A stretch of 64,000 nucleotides of DNA from positions 248,001 to 312,000 of the forward strand of contig JANWYD010000002.1 in assembly GCA_025057155.1 (NCBI GenBank), read 5' to 3'. The DNA comes from Chloroflexaceae bacterium. GTDB lineage: Bacteria > Chloroflexota > Chloroflexia > Chloroflexales > Chloroflexaceae. Below the pieces are notes generated by a model. That model did not search any database and was not told where the DNA came from. It saw only the letters and a list, made by a program, of their open reading frames with translations. Below are positions 35,880 to 44,806 of the stretch, piece after piece. The position numbers were made by a program, and so were the translations under genes. Position 1 is the first letter of the stretch, and every line of letters starts with the position of its first letter.

Positions 35880-35965
35880 GATTGATCCACCGAGGACGCC
35901 GAGTCGTGTGGCTCGCTGCGTCGCGCCGCCAACATTACGGGTCAATCATTTCGAGCAACGCTACA
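35880..35965 (+). repeat. Dispersed 86-bp repeat, copy A
   Basis: It begins GATTGATCCACCGAGGAC and ends TTTCGAGCAACGCTAC. It is about 85% identical by eye to 47228-47313, with a shorter relative at 60663-60712. It lies just after the glycosidase lipoprotein gene. The ends contain part of a GCGTTTCGAGAAACGC palindrome. It may be a MITE-like or REP-like element; no coding capacity. Confidence 0.6.
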
Positions 35966-36009
35966 GGGCAATTGACGGGCGCGTAGAGGCTGGCCCCGCC
36001 GGGCCAGTT

Positions 36010-36693
36010 CTACTCGGTGCGTACACGCAAGCCCAGACGGGCAAGCAGGGCCGTGGCCAGGGGCAACGCCGTAGCGGGCGTCAGCCATCCTTCACGGGTA
36101 TGGGTGGCAAAACGCCCGAACAGACGCCGGTGTTCGGGTGGTAAGGGCACATCAGGTAGTCGCCATCCTTCCCCAGCGCGCTCGGCGATGACCGACGCGC
36201 CGCCCTGCCGCGCGACGAGGGCGTACCCCAGGCGCAGGGCCGTCGTTTCGTCGAGCGGTGTCAGCGTACCTCGATCAGCGTAGTAGTAATCAGCAGCGCC
36301 GCGCCCTCTGCGGCGGCGGATGATCCACCCCTCGCGCAAGGTTACGCGGTCGGGGGCAAGGTGAGGAACGGCATGCCAGCCGGGCGGATTGCCGGCGAAG
36401 TAGCTGATCCGTTCGCCGGGCGCAAGCTCGCGCGTGAAGGGTTCGCCCGGAGGCGCGGCGACGGGCAGCGGCGGCAGCGCTGCGATCTGATCGGCCAGGG
36501 TCAGCACGGTGAAGCCCCGGTCGCGCAGCCGCGCGAGAAGTCCCTCGCGGCGCCAGGTGGTCAGGCGGAAACGATCGCCCTCACGCTGTCCCTCGCCGCG
36601 CAACACCGGCCCGGCGGCGGGGTTATGCACCACGAAGAGATCGGGACGAACTTCTTCCAGATCGGCAGGAGCGCCAGGACGCCGTTTTGACAT
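36010..36693 (-). CDS. Unknown protein cotranscribed with ruvC
   Basis: A 227-residue protein that I do not recognise. It is soluble in appearance, rich in Arg/Pro/Leu, with blocks LRDRGFTVLTLADQIAALP, ERISYFAGNPPGWHAVPHL, WIIRRRRGRGAADYYYADRG and LPPEHRRLFGRFATHTREGW. There are no membrane helices and no nucleotide-binding motif. Its ATG follows the ruvC stop by two bases, so it is translationally linked to ruvC. In many bacteria ruvA or ruvB occupies this place. A role with DNA repair is suggested only by position. Confidence 0.7.
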   Translation of the reverse strand: MSKRRPGAPADLEEVRPDLFVVHNPAAGPVLRGEGQREGDRFRLTTWRREGLLARLRDRGFTVLTLADQIAALPPLPVAAPPGEPFTRELAPGERISYFAGNPPGWHAVPHLAPDRVTLREGWIIRRRRGRGAADYYYADRGTLTPLDETTALRLGYALVARQGGASVIAERAGEGWRLPDVPLPPEHRRLFGRFATHTREGWLTPATALPLATALLARLGLRVRTE

Positions 36694-36695
36694 AA

Positions 36696-37187
36696 TTACT
36701 GCCGGAGGCGCTGCAGGGTCGGGGCAGTATAGGCATGACAGATGGCTACGGCAAGGGCGTCGGCGGCATCATCGGGGCGGGGAACAGACTCAAGGCCAAG
36801 GGTCAGTCGCACCATCTCTTGCATTTGTTTCTTGTCGGCCCCGCCGTAGCCTGCGACGGCCTGTTTGACCGCCAGGGGTTTGTACTCGTGGATGGTGAGG
36901 CCGGCCTGCGCCAGAGCCAGCAGGGCCACGCCACGGGCCTGTCCCACTGACAACGCGGTGTTTACATTTTTGCCGAAGAACAGTTCCTCAATTGCCGCGG
37001 CGTCTGGCGCATAGCGGGCGATCAGGTCGCGCAGGCCGTCGTAGAGGAGACGTAGCCGTTCGGCTTGCGGCGTGCCGGCGGGGGTGGTGAGGGCGCCGCT
37101 GCCGATCAGGGCGAGGCGACCATTGCTGATCTCCACAATGCCCCACCCCATGATCGCCGTGCCGGGGTCGATGCCCAGGGTACGCAT
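36696..37187 (-). CDS. ruvC: Crossover junction endodeoxyribonuclease RuvC
   Basis: A 163-residue Holliday-junction resolvase. The catalytic acids are in place: D7 in MRTLGIDPGTAIMGWG, a Glu pair near 67-68 in AAIEELFFGKNVNTALSVGQ, and the C-terminal PDDAADALAVAICH. EYKPLAVKQAVAGYGGADKK gives the DNA-binding loop. It resolves four-way junctions after RuvAB branch migration. It lies 91 bases after yebC and 2 bases before an unknown gene, a yebC-ruvC-X operon. Confidence 0.96.
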   Translation of the reverse strand: MRTLGIDPGTAIMGWGIVEISNGRLALIGSGALTTPAGTPQAERLRLLYDGLRDLIARYAPDAAAIEELFFGKNVNTALSVGQARGVALLALAQAGLTIHEYKPLAVKQAVAGYGGADKKQMQEMVRLTLGLESVPRPDDAADALAVAICHAYTAPTLQRLRQ

Positions 37188-37278
37188 CGCTTCCTTCCCC
37201 CGCTCACCTGCAGGCTGGGGGAAATCCGGGTCGCTTTGTTCCGCCTCCAGGTGTCTGGTCGCGCATCAGGCGTCGGGC

Positions 37279-38034
37279 CTACTCGAATTTGGCGGCGATG
37301 GCGTCGGTAATCAACAGGTTGGAGTAGACCTTCTGCACATCATCAAGGTCTTCCAGTTTCTCCATCAGCCGCATGGCTGCCAGGGCGTCCTTCTCGTCAG
37401 GCTCGATCTGCGTTTTAGGGCGCATCGTCTTCTCGGCGCTGATAATGGGAATGCCCTGGTCGAGCAGCGTCTGGCGCACGGCGTTGAGTTGCGTCCACTC
37501 GCAGTAGATCTCCAGCACGTTGCCTTCGACCTCGACATCATCGGCGCCGGCGTCAATCGCCGCCAGTTGCACTTCATCGGGGTCCATCCTGGAACCCGTG
37601 AGATCCACGGTAATCAAACCCTTGAGTTCAAACATCCAACTGACCGACCCTGGTTCGCCGGGACTGCCGCCAGCCTTGTTCAGAGTGGCGCGGATATCGG
37701 AGTTGGTGCGGTTCCGATTATCGGTGGCCGTCTGGATCAGCAGGGCGATGCCGCCGGGCGCGTAGCCCTCGTAGTACACCTCTTCAAGGGCGGTCTCATT
37801 ACTCTTGCCGAGACCGCGGTCAATCGCGCGCTGGATGCTCTCGCCCGGCATATTGTTCGACTTCGCCTTTTCTACGGCCAGGCGGAGGCGAAAGTTCAGA
37901 TCCGGGTCGCCGCTGCCGCCCTCCTTTACTGCGAGAGTGATATCACGGGCGAGCCTGGTGAACAACTGCCCACGGCGCTGATCGGCAACGCCCTTGGAAC
38001 GTCTGATCGTATGCCATTTGGAATGGCCGGACAT
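37279..38034 (-). CDS. yebC: YebC/PmpR family regulatory protein
   Basis: A 251-residue protein of full family length. It opens [20 protein letters not shown] and contains [37 protein letters not shown], and [20 protein letters not shown]. The family includes DNA-binding regulators and the TACO1-like factors that help translation of proline stretches. The usual linkage to ruvC is conserved here. ATG 38034 has a -10 element 33 bases upstream. Confidence 0.95.
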   Translation of the reverse strand: MSGHSKWHTIRRSKGVADQRRGQLFTRLARDITLAVKEGGSGDPDLNFRLRLAVEKAKSNNMPGESIQRAIDRGLGKSNETALEEVYYEGYAPGGIALLIQTATDNRNRTNSDIRATLNKAGGSPGEPGSVSWMFELKGLITVDLTGSRMDPDEVQLAAIDAGADDVEVEGNVLEIYCEWTQLNAVRQTLLDQGIPIISAEKTMRPKTQIEPDEKDALAAMRLMEKLEDLDDVQKVYSNLLITDAIAAKFE

Positions 38035-38066
38035 ACTCCCTCCTGAATGCGAGCTGATCTCCGGAT

Positions 38067-38075
38067 ATTATAGCA
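38067..38075 (-). promoter_or_regulatory. Extended -10 promoter of yebC-ruvC
   Basis: On the minus strand TGC-TATAAT (TATAAT 38072-38067). A TTGACC lies upstream (38092-38087) but only 14 bases away, so the extended -10 probably dominates. Confidence 0.55.
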
Positions 38076-38211
38076 TAGTGGGGGATGGTCAACACGATAT
38101 GCAAACATCTGGTGCGGCCTCGTTTAGTATAGTACCCTTTGTAATGGGGGCGCGCCAGCGGGAGTCTTCGTTGGCGTGGGAGACCTTGCGCCTGTGAAAG
38201 GACGCCCGTCG

Positions 38212-40407
38212 ATGTCCATCGCGAACACGCAGCCCGGCGACTCGGAGCGGATACGCAGGTTGCCCAACTCGATCACCGTGGTGACCACTGCGGCCGGTGA
38301 CGTGCTGGTCAACTGCCCGCCCGAGACGCTCAAGTACCTCCTCGCGAACCATATCAGCCCGCCAGCGACGATCCTGATCCCTCCCGATATTCCGCCTGGA
38401 AGTGAGTTAGGCTCCGGCGGTTTTGTGCGCCGGGGTATTAACTATGCCAGCGTTGAGTTTTTGATCTACTCCAACTATTTTGTCAACGGGCGCAAGGCGC
38501 GCCTGATCACGGTGACCGAGGCTCAGGCGCGCCGACTGCGAATGTTGCTCGAGGAAACGATCAACGGTCCGACTGATGCGGCTGCGTATGGCCCTTACAC
38601 CTGGCTTCAGGCCGAATGCGCGGCAGTGGCTTATTATCCGCCACTGGGCCGCGCCCCTACGCTTGAAGATATGGCCGAGGTTGTGAGCCTGGAAGCCGGT
38701 GGCGGTACGCTGGGTCCGGTGAGCATCAACCTGGAGGGTGACGCATTTGTCTTTCGTGAAGGGGCAGTAGAGCTGGCGCGCGTGAGCGCGCGCGTCAGCG
38801 AGGTGGCCCTGCCGCTGACCCTGGCGCCGCCCCGACCATTGCAACGCCAGGAGGTGACGTTGCAGTTCATCGGTGGCAGCGATGGTTTCGATCCTGATGG
38901 CATTACGACCTGTTTTCTGGCCTACCTCGGTTCTTCTGTGGAAACCCAGGCTACGCTCTTCGATGCTGCCGCTTACGCCTACGTGCGTTTGAGCCATCTC
39001 GGCCTTTCCACGAGCCATATTGCCGAGGTCGTGCTCTCACATCTGCATGAGGATCATCTGGCCGGACTACCCGAGTTGATCCTGATGGGCAGCCACCGGG
39101 TGCGATTGCTGACCTCAGATCTGATCTATCGAGGCTTGCTGCGCGTGCTGAGCGCCATGCTCGACCTGCCGATCCCCGACGTGGCGGCGCTCTTCGATTA
39201 TGTGCCGTTGAATCCGGGCACGCCGCTGGAGTTAGAAGGCCGGCGCTTCGAGGCGATCTACGCTGTCCACTCGGTGCCGACGCTGGCCGTGCGGGTCAAT
39301 GGGGTGTGTTATTCGGGTGATATGCGCTACGACGAGGAGTGGTTCGATGAACTGGTCGCCCGGGGCGTGCTTTCAGAGCAGCGGCGCCAGGAACTGGTAC
39401 GCTTCGCCGAAGGCGCGAGCGTGCTGGTGCAGGATGTGGGCGGCGGCACGATCCACAGCACCCTGTCGCCGCGTCTGCTCAAAGCGCTGACGGCCAAGAG
39501 CCAGCGCCTGGTGCTGGCCCATACGCGCACTCATGCCCTGCCGGAGACCAGTTCCGAGATGGCCGGACGCGTCGAGTTTGCCGCCAGCGGTTCGGTGGTG
39601 GGCCTGGGTGCGCCCCTGCCCGATGATGAGCAGATCGAACTGGTCGAGACCATCGCTGCCTGTCCGCTCTTCGCGCGTCTGTCGTCCGCCGAGCGGCTCG
39701 CTCTGGCCCGGCAAGTAGAGGTTGTGAGCTTCTCTGAAGGGGAAGTGATCTTTCACGAGGGTGAACCTTCAGATGGGTGCGCCTACATTGTCCATTCGGG
39801 CATCGTAACCATTAGTATTGGCGAGGCGCCGGTGCGGGTGCTCGGGCGCGGCAGCAGTCTTGGCGAGCGAGGTGCGCTGCTCGGTGGCGCGCGCACCAGA
39901 ACCCTGGTGGCCCGGGGTCAAGTAACACTGTTATGCCTGAGGCCCGAGGTCTTCTGGCCGGCGGCGGAGCGACTGGGGCTGGCGACAGCCTGCGCCCGCG
40001 CTGATTGGCTCGCCGAGACGCCGGTGTTAGGCGCGTTGCCCTGGGCCAGTCTTCTCGACCTGGCGCTTGACTTTGAGCCTCGATCGCTGAGCGTCGGAGA
40101 GCGTTTGTTTGTGAGTGGCGAGCCGGGCTATGAAGGCTACGTGCTTGTCGAGGGCGCTGTGCAATTTTCAACCGCCGAAGGTCTGGTAGTTGACGAACTC
40201 CGGCAACCAGGACGGCTTTTTGGCTACCAGGCCGCACTCTACGGCTCATCGCACCGGCTAACTGCCAGCGCTACCGCGCCGACTGTCGTCTGGGCATTAG
40301 CGGCGCCGGCGCTCGAGCGTTTCAACCTCCTGTACCCCCAGTTGCTCATGCATCTGCGAGCGCTCGGTGCGCCGAGCGCTGGCGACGCAGGTGTTTCGTT
40401 CGCGTAA
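38212..40407 (+). CDS. Metallo-beta-lactamase-fold protein with two C-terminal cyclic-nucleotide-binding-type domains
   Basis: A 731-residue protein of unusual architecture. Residues 1-210 are an unrecognised domain beginning SITVVTTAAGDVLVNCPPET. A metallo-beta-lactamase domain follows with VVLSHLHEDHLAG (HxHxDH, about residues 274-280), GVCYSGDMRYDEEWFDEL and a late AHTRTHALPE. Residues about 483-580 are a cNMP-binding-type domain whose phosphate cassette is LGERGALLGGARTRTL. A second such domain (about 602-705) lacks the Gly-Glu and Arg of the cassette and looks degenerate. ATG 38212 has AAAGGA 9 bases upstream; a GTG at 38176 is less likely. It may be a ligand-gated hydrolase or phosphodiesterase. 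The function is unknown. Confidence 0.8.
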   Translation: MSIANTQPGDSERIRRLPNSITVVTTAAGDVLVNCPPETLKYLLANHISPPATILIPPDIPPGSELGSGGFVRRGINYASVEFLIYSNYFVNGRKARLITVTEAQARRLRMLLEETINGPTDAAAYGPYTWLQAECAAVAYYPPLGRAPTLEDMAEVVSLEAGGGTLGPVSINLEGDAFVFREGAVELARVSARVSEVALPLTLAPPRPLQRQEVTLQFIGGSDGFDPDGITTCFLAYLGSSVETQATLFDAAAYAYVRLSHLGLSTSHIAEVVLSHLHEDHLAGLPELILMGSHRVRLLTSDLIYRGLLRVLSAMLDLPIPDVAALFDYVPLNPGTPLELEGRRFEAIYAVHSVPTLAVRVNGVCYSGDMRYDEEWFDELVARGVLSEQRRQELVRFAEGASVLVQDVGGGTIHSTLSPRLLKALTAKSQRLVLAHTRTHALPETSSEMAGRVEFAASGSVVGLGAPLPDDEQIELVETIAACPLFARLSSAERLALARQVEVVSFSEGEVIFHEGEPSDGCAYIVHSGIVTISIGEAPVRVLGRGSSLGERGALLGGARTRTLVARGQVTLLCLRPEVFWPAAERLGLATACARADWLAETPVLGALPWASLLDLALDFEPRSLSVGERLFVSGEPGYEGYVLVEGAVQFSTAEGLVVDELRQPGRLFGYQAALYGSSHRLTASATAPTVVWALAAPALERFNLLYPQLLMHLRALGAPSAGDAGVSFA

Positions 40408-40412
40408 ACACA

Positions 40413-40444
40413 GGGATGCGGAGAGGCCCGGCCTCCCGCATCCC
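40413..40444. terminator. Hairpin between convergent genes at 40.4 kb
   Basis: GGGATGCGG (40413-40421) pairs with CCGCATCCC (40436-40444), continued by an inner GAGGC/GCCTC stem with a bulged A. It lies 6 bases after one stop and 17 bases before the opposing one, and could serve both strands. Confidence 0.6.
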
Positions 40445-40461
40445 GCTCAGAACTGTTTGCC

Positions 40462-41772
40462 TCAGCGCGCTGCCTTGAAAACATACACGTGCACGGCCAT
40501 CGCTTCCAGCGACCCCTGCAAGCGGCCCGCATTGAAGGTCATCCCTCCTGGACGCCGGTCAAAGACAGGCTTTGCCGGCCCTGACACCGGCGTGGCCAGG
40601 TTGACCGTTACCGCGGACGCCCGATCGGTCGCGTTGACGACCATCACATACACTTCATCGCCGTAGCGCCACTGCGCCGCCAGGAGATCCGGCTTGCCGG
40701 TTGGCAAGGGTGTATAGAGGCCGTCGAGCAGTATTGGCGTCAGCCGTTGCACTTCGGGCGCCAGTTCCCGCAGCGCCCCTAATACCGCCGGATGCTTCTC
40801 CAGCCGCCAGTAGCCGTCATTGTAGGTGTAGTAGATAATGCCACGCACGTTGTTGACCAGCGCCTGGTAGGTCATATTGCGGATCTCAACCGCCGTCGGC
40901 TCACGCTGCTCTGGCCAGGCAAAGGCCTGGAGATTGGCGATAATCGGGCGATTGAAGGGTCGGGCCGCGGCGATTGCGGTTGCAAGCGCGTAGTTCACGT
41001 GCCCGATACGAGCGTGCTCCCAATAGGTTTTACCAATCGGATATGACTGCATCGCGACCGTATCAGCGCTCTGCATGAATAAATGGATGCGTTGGGGGAC
41101 GAAACCGCTGATGTAGGTTGGATGCTGGCGATCAACGCTTTTGACCAGTTGATTGATCCGACTTACCAGTTCCGGGGTGTAGTACTCGCCGTCGTCCACA
41201 TCGTCGGCGATACTGTAGGCCAGCAGCGCCGGCCCGTCTTTGACGTGTCGAATGGCGCGCACAATGCCGGCGTCATCGAGTTCATACGGGTAGATCTCGG
41301 CGATCAGGCGCATCCCCAGCCTTGCCGCATCGGCCTGGAGGTCGGGGTAGTTGAGGCGGATCGGGGCGAGCAAAGTATTAAACCCGCTGGCGGCAATCGA
41401 GCGTAGCGTCTCTGGACGAAACTCTTCGCTGTTGTACTGGGGGTACAGCCCAAAGCCAAAGGGAAAAAAGGGCTGCCCATCCACCAGCAGGGCGCTGTCG
41501 GCGCGGATACGCACCCCCCTCTCGCTCAGCGCGCCCCCGGCGGATGGAACAGCAGTTGGCGGCGTTGTCGGCGCGGTAGGCGACGGCGCCGGTTGCTCAG
41601 CGGGGCGCGTGGGTCGCTCGGTAGCCGGGGGAACTGGGATGGACATTGGCGAAACGCTGGCGACTGGCGGGCTGGAGACAGCCGTTCCGCAGGCCAGCAA
41701 CAGGATGCAGCCGAGCGGCAGTACGGCGCTCCGGCGCAGCATCCAGGCGAGTATGGAAAGTGCATGTTGCAT
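40462..41772 (-). CDS. Glycosidase-like lipoprotein, last gene of the glycan locus
   Basis: A 436-residue lipoprotein. The signal is LRRSAVLPLGCILLLAC-G with the lipobox Cys near residue 28, followed by a Pro/Thr linker to about 90. The rest looks like a TIM-barrel glycosidase: FPFGFGLYPQYNSEEFRPET, IAASGFNTLLAPIRLNYPDL, LLAYSIADDVDDGEYYTPEL, HPTYISGFVPQ and VRGIIYYTYNDGYWRLEKHP. A small C-terminal beta domain ends it. The exact GH family is not clear, and the catalytic acids are not assigned. Start 41772 is favoured over 41742 and over a frame that would overlap the aminotransferase gene. It is likely surface-located and acts on the locus polysaccharide. Confidence 0.75.
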   Translation of the reverse strand: MQHALSILAWMLRRSAVLPLGCILLLACGTAVSSPPVASVSPMSIPVPPATERPTRPAEQPAPSPTAPTTPPTAVPSAGGALSERGVRIRADSALLVDGQPFFPFGFGLYPQYNSEEFRPETLRSIAASGFNTLLAPIRLNYPDLQADAARLGMRLIAEIYPYELDDAGIVRAIRHVKDGPALLAYSIADDVDDGEYYTPELVSRINQLVKSVDRQHPTYISGFVPQRIHLFMQSADTVAMQSYPIGKTYWEHARIGHVNYALATAIAAARPFNRPIIANLQAFAWPEQREPTAVEIRNMTYQALVNNVRGIIYYTYNDGYWRLEKHPAVLGALRELAPEVQRLTPILLDGLYTPLPTGKPDLLAAQWRYGDEVYVMVVNATDRASAVTVNLATPVSGPAKPVFDRRPGGMTFNAGRLQGSLEAMAVHVYVFKAAR

Positions 41773-41848
41773 CGTCGCTGTTCTCTGATCTCCAGAGAGC
41801 GCCACTGGAAGGTTGGGTCTGGGAGGACGCGGCCCTCCGAGACCGACT

Positions 41849-43039
41849 TTAGCCGGCGAGGCAGCGTTGCAGTTGCGTACAGACGTAATCCACTTGATCC
41901 TCACTCATGACACTTGAGAATGGCAAGGCCAGCGACACGTCACCCAGGTGCTCGGTTACAGGCAAATCGCCGCGCCGGTAGCCAAAGCGACTCTGGTAGA
42001 AGGGCTGCAGGTGGATGGGAGTGAAGTAGGGCCGGCTGGGGACGCCCGCCTCTGCCAACTGGCGCATCACCTGGTCGCGGCTGGCGGGCGCCACGATGCG
42101 CACTACATAGACGAACCAGCTCATCGCAGTGGTGGTTGGCGCAATGTACGGGCGTTCGACCAGTTCCAGATCGGCCAGGCGCTCGTTGTACCAGCGCGCC
42201 ACCTGGGCGCGCTTCGCCAGCAGCTCGTCCAGACGCCGCACCTGCACCAGCCCCAGCGCGGCGCTCAGTTCATCCAGGCGGTAGTTATAACCCAGGCGGG
42301 TGTGGTTGAGCCAGGCGTCAAAGACATCACGCCCCTGATTGCGCAGGCTGCGGAAGAGGTCAGCCCACGCCGCGCGGTTGGTGACGATCATGCCGCCTTC
42401 GCCGGTCGTCATTTGTTTGTTAGGATAAAAGGCGAAAACCGCCGCGTCGCCGATGGCGCCTGCGGCGCGACCTTTGTAGGTTGCGCCAATTGCCTCGCAG
42501 GCGTCTTCGATCACGGCCAGGCCGTGGTCGCGGGCCACTCCCAGAATGGGATCCATGTCTGCCGGTTGCCCAAAGGCGTGGACTGGCAGCAGCGCCTTCA
42601 GCCGGCCCTTTGGCGCATGGTCGCGCAGGGCGGGCGGCAGCCAGCGCCTGGCGGCCGGCCCGCCCCGCGCCAGATCCGCAGCCGCTTCCGCCGCCAGGTT
42701 TGGATCGATATTACCGGTTGCCCGATCAACGTCTATGAAGACCGGCACCCCGCGCTCGTACAGAATGCAGTTCGCCGAGGCGATGAACGAGAACGAGGGC
42801 GTCAGCACCAGGTCGCCGTCACCGATGCCGGCGGCGATCACGCAGAGGTGCAGGCCGCTGGTTCCCGAGTTTACGCCTACCGCGTGGGCGACTCCCACCC
42901 GGTCAGCCAGGGCCTGTTCAAAGGCCTTAATCTGTGGCCCGATGCTAAGGATGGGAGTATGCAATACCTCCGTGACGGCGGCAATCTCGGCATCGGTCAG
43001 ATCCGGCGAGGACATCGGAATGGATACCGTTGTGGTCAT
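41849..43039 (-). CDS. DegT/DnrJ/EryC1/StrS sugar aminotransferase
   Basis: A 396-residue PLP enzyme. GVNSGTSGLHLCVIAAGIGD is near residues 54-73, IEDACEAIGATYKGRAAG gives the PLP-ring Asp/Glu region, and the Schiff-base lysine is K208 in FYPNKQMTTGEGGMIVTN. LGYNYRLDELSAALGLVQ is the family dimer-loop motif. The family transfers an amino group from glutamate to a keto sugar nucleotide. With the PglF-type dehydratase at 29786 it fits PglE/VioA-type formation of a 4-amino-4,6-dideoxy sugar. GGAG lies 8 bases before ATG 43039. It is the second-last gene of the minus-strand locus. Confidence 0.93.
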   Translation of the reverse strand: MTTTVSIPMSSPDLTDAEIAAVTEVLHTPILSIGPQIKAFEQALADRVGVAHAVGVNSGTSGLHLCVIAAGIGDGDLVLTPSFSFIASANCILYERGVPVFIDVDRATGNIDPNLAAEAAADLARGGPAARRWLPPALRDHAPKGRLKALLPVHAFGQPADMDPILGVARDHGLAVIEDACEAIGATYKGRAAGAIGDAAVFAFYPNKQMTTGEGGMIVTNRAAWADLFRSLRNQGRDVFDAWLNHTRLGYNYRLDELSAALGLVQVRRLDELLAKRAQVARWYNERLADLELVERPYIAPTTTAMSWFVYVVRIVAPASRDQVMRQLAEAGVPSRPYFTPIHLQPFYQSRFGYRRGDLPVTEHLGDVSLALPFSSVMSEDQVDYVCTQLQRCLAG

Positions 43040-43080
43040 GCTAAACTCCGCGAATGCTGCTAGATGTTGAGGCCGGCCCT

Positions 43081-44034
43081 TTACACGCCTTGCAGGGCCT
43101 CAACCAGTTCCGCGAGACCGGCCGGGTTGTCACCGAAGTTCATGCGCCCGACGCGCCGATCAATGGCCCGCATCAGGCCGGTAAGCACCTTCCCCGGCCC
43201 CACTTCGACCACGGTGCTAATCCCCGTTTCAATCAGGCGACGCATCGAGGCGACCCAGCGCACCTCGCGGGTAAGTTGCTCGCTCAACTCCTGTCGCACC
43301 GCCTCAGCCGAGGCGAGCCAGTCGGCAGATACGTTGCCGAGCACAGGGATCGCCGGCGCCGCAATCGGCGTCGCCGCCAGCACTTCCAGAAAGCTCCCTA
43401 GCGCGGGCTGCATGAGCGGTGTATGGGGGGCCACGCTGACCTTGAGCGGAGTGGGCGGGAGGGCGCCTGGCTGCTCCTGCACCAGCGCCGCGAAGGTCTC
43501 CAGAGCGCGCCGATCACCGGCAACTACGATTTGACCGGGGCAGTTATCGTTGGCAATGGTGATCACTGCGTCGGTGATTTGCGCCGCCCTGTCGCAGAGC
43601 TGGCTCACCGTGTCCCGCGACTGGCCCAGTACGGCCATCATGCCGCCGGGAGCCAGTTCGCCTGCCGCCTTCATGGCCAGGCCACGCGCCCGTACCAACC
43701 GCAGCGCGTCGGCGAACTCGAGCGACCCTGCCGCGACCAGGGCGGCATACAGGCCCAGGCTGTGACCGGCTACTGCGGCCGGCGGCGTCGTCAGGGCCTC
43801 GCGCAGCGTTCTCCAGGCCGCGATGCTGGCCACGAAGATCGCCGGCTGAGCGTTCGCTGTATCATTCAACTCCAATTCCGGTCCATCAAAGCAGAGCGTT
43901 GACAGGGCGAAGTCAAGCACAGCGTCGGCCTCGGCAAAGACTGCCGCCGCTACAGGCGATCCCTCGACCAGCGCCTTGCCCATCCCCACAAATTGTGAGC
44001 CTTGACCGGGAAAAAGGGCCGCGTACATTGTCAT
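43081..44034 (-). CDS. fabD: Malonyl-CoA:ACP transacylase
   Basis: A 317-residue MAT. It has AALFPGQGSQFVGMGKALVE at the start, the nucleophile elbow GHSLGLYAALVAAG (Ser near residue 90), the substrate arginine region RARGLAMKAAGE, and the catalytic His in VSVAPHTPLMQPAL near 205. It loads malonyl groups on ACP. Housekeeping fabD usually sits with other fab genes. Here it lies inside a glycan locus with a KAS III, a reductase and two ACPs, so it probably supplies malonyl-ACP for a dedicated acyl chain, though it might also serve general lipid synthesis. Confidence 0.93.
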   Translation of the reverse strand: MTMYAALFPGQGSQFVGMGKALVEGSPVAAAVFAEADAVLDFALSTLCFDGPELELNDTANAQPAIFVASIAAWRTLREALTTPPAAVAGHSLGLYAALVAAGSLEFADALRLVRARGLAMKAAGELAPGGMMAVLGQSRDTVSQLCDRAAQITDAVITIANDNCPGQIVVAGDRRALETFAALVQEQPGALPPTPLKVSVAPHTPLMQPALGSFLEVLAATPIAAPAIPVLGNVSADWLASAEAVRQELSEQLTREVRWVASMRRLIETGISTVVEVGPGKVLTGLMRAIDRRVGRMNFGDNPAGLAELVEALQGV

Positions 44035-44062
44035 GGTCTCGTTTCGCTCCTTGTGTGCGCCC

Positions 44063-44659
44063 CTACCGCTCCGCGGCTTCTCGCGTAAAAACCGGCCTGG
44101 CGGGATTGCCTACCACCGTCGTATCCGCCGGCACAGAACGAGTCACCACCGCGTTGGCGCCGATTGTAACGTTGTCGCCGATGGTGATGTCGCCAAGTAT
44201 CGCCGCTCCGGCGCCGATGGCGACATTATTGCCAATGCGAGGGGCGCCGATGTTCGAGATGCCAATAACCGAAACTCCAATGGTCACGCTGTGCAGCAGG
44301 GTGACATTGCTGCCGAGGATCGCCCGGTAGTGAATGACCGTTGGGCCGAGGTGCAGCACCTGCAACCCCGGTCCCACCGTGGTCTGCGGCAGCAGTTCCA
44401 GCCCCGAGTACATGCGCACCAGCGGGTAGAAGGCCAGGTAGCCGAGAAACGCCAGGAAAATGAGCGGATTGCGCCGGTTCAGCCACAACCAGTGCCCGAT
44501 ACGGTAGTACAAAACGCCCGCCAGCGCGGGGTGCAGATACGCTGATCGAAGGAAAACCACCAGCAGCGGAGCATCGCGGGAATAGCGGCGCAGGTCTTGC
44601 CGGATGGCGTCAATGGTCCAGGCCAGGGTCTTGCGGGAGGGGAATGGTACGGTGTTCAC
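44063..44659 (-). CDS. Serine acetyltransferase-like hexapeptide acyltransferase
   Basis: A 198-residue protein read from GTG 44659 (GGAG about 10 bases upstream). An N-terminal helical part (SRKTLAWTIDAIRQDLRRYS) carries a hydrophobic stretch (NPLIFLAFLGYLAFYPLV). A left-handed beta-helix of hexapeptide repeats follows: VTIGVSVIGISNIGAPRIGN and AILGDITIGDNVTIGANAVV, ending VVGNPARPVF as in CysE/colanic-acid acetyltransferases. It transfers an acyl group, usually acetyl, from CoA (or possibly ACP) to a hydroxyl or amino group. The context favours glycan O- or N-acylation over cysteine synthesis. Confidence 0.85.
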   Translation of the reverse strand: MNTVPFPSRKTLAWTIDAIRQDLRRYSRDAPLLVVFLRSAYLHPALAGVLYYRIGHWLWLNRRNPLIFLAFLGYLAFYPLVRMYSGLELLPQTTVGPGLQVLHLGPTVIHYRAILGSNVTLLHSVTIGVSVIGISNIGAPRIGNNVAIGAGAAILGDITIGDNVTIGANAVVTRSVPADTTVVGNPARPVFTREAAER

Positions 44660-44713
44660 AACAGGCTCTCCGCGATGCGCTGTGTCCTCGTACTCGAATG
44701 CGATTTCGCTCCA

Positions 44714-44764
44714 GCCTCCCCCCAACGGGGGGGCGCCGGGGCTCTACCCCGCTGGGGGAGGATT
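44714..44764. repeat. G/C-rich imperfect inverted repeat between operon genes
   Basis: CCTCCCCCCAACGGGG-type sequence on the left pairs imperfectly with CCCCGCTGGGGGAGG on the right, with an inner GGGG/CCCC stem. It lies between the second ACP gene and the hexapeptide transferase gene and may be a processing or attenuation structure. Confidence 0.45.
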
Positions 44765-44806
44765 GGAGGGGTAAGGGTTTAGCGAAAAATGTAGTTCGCA
44801 GACTGA

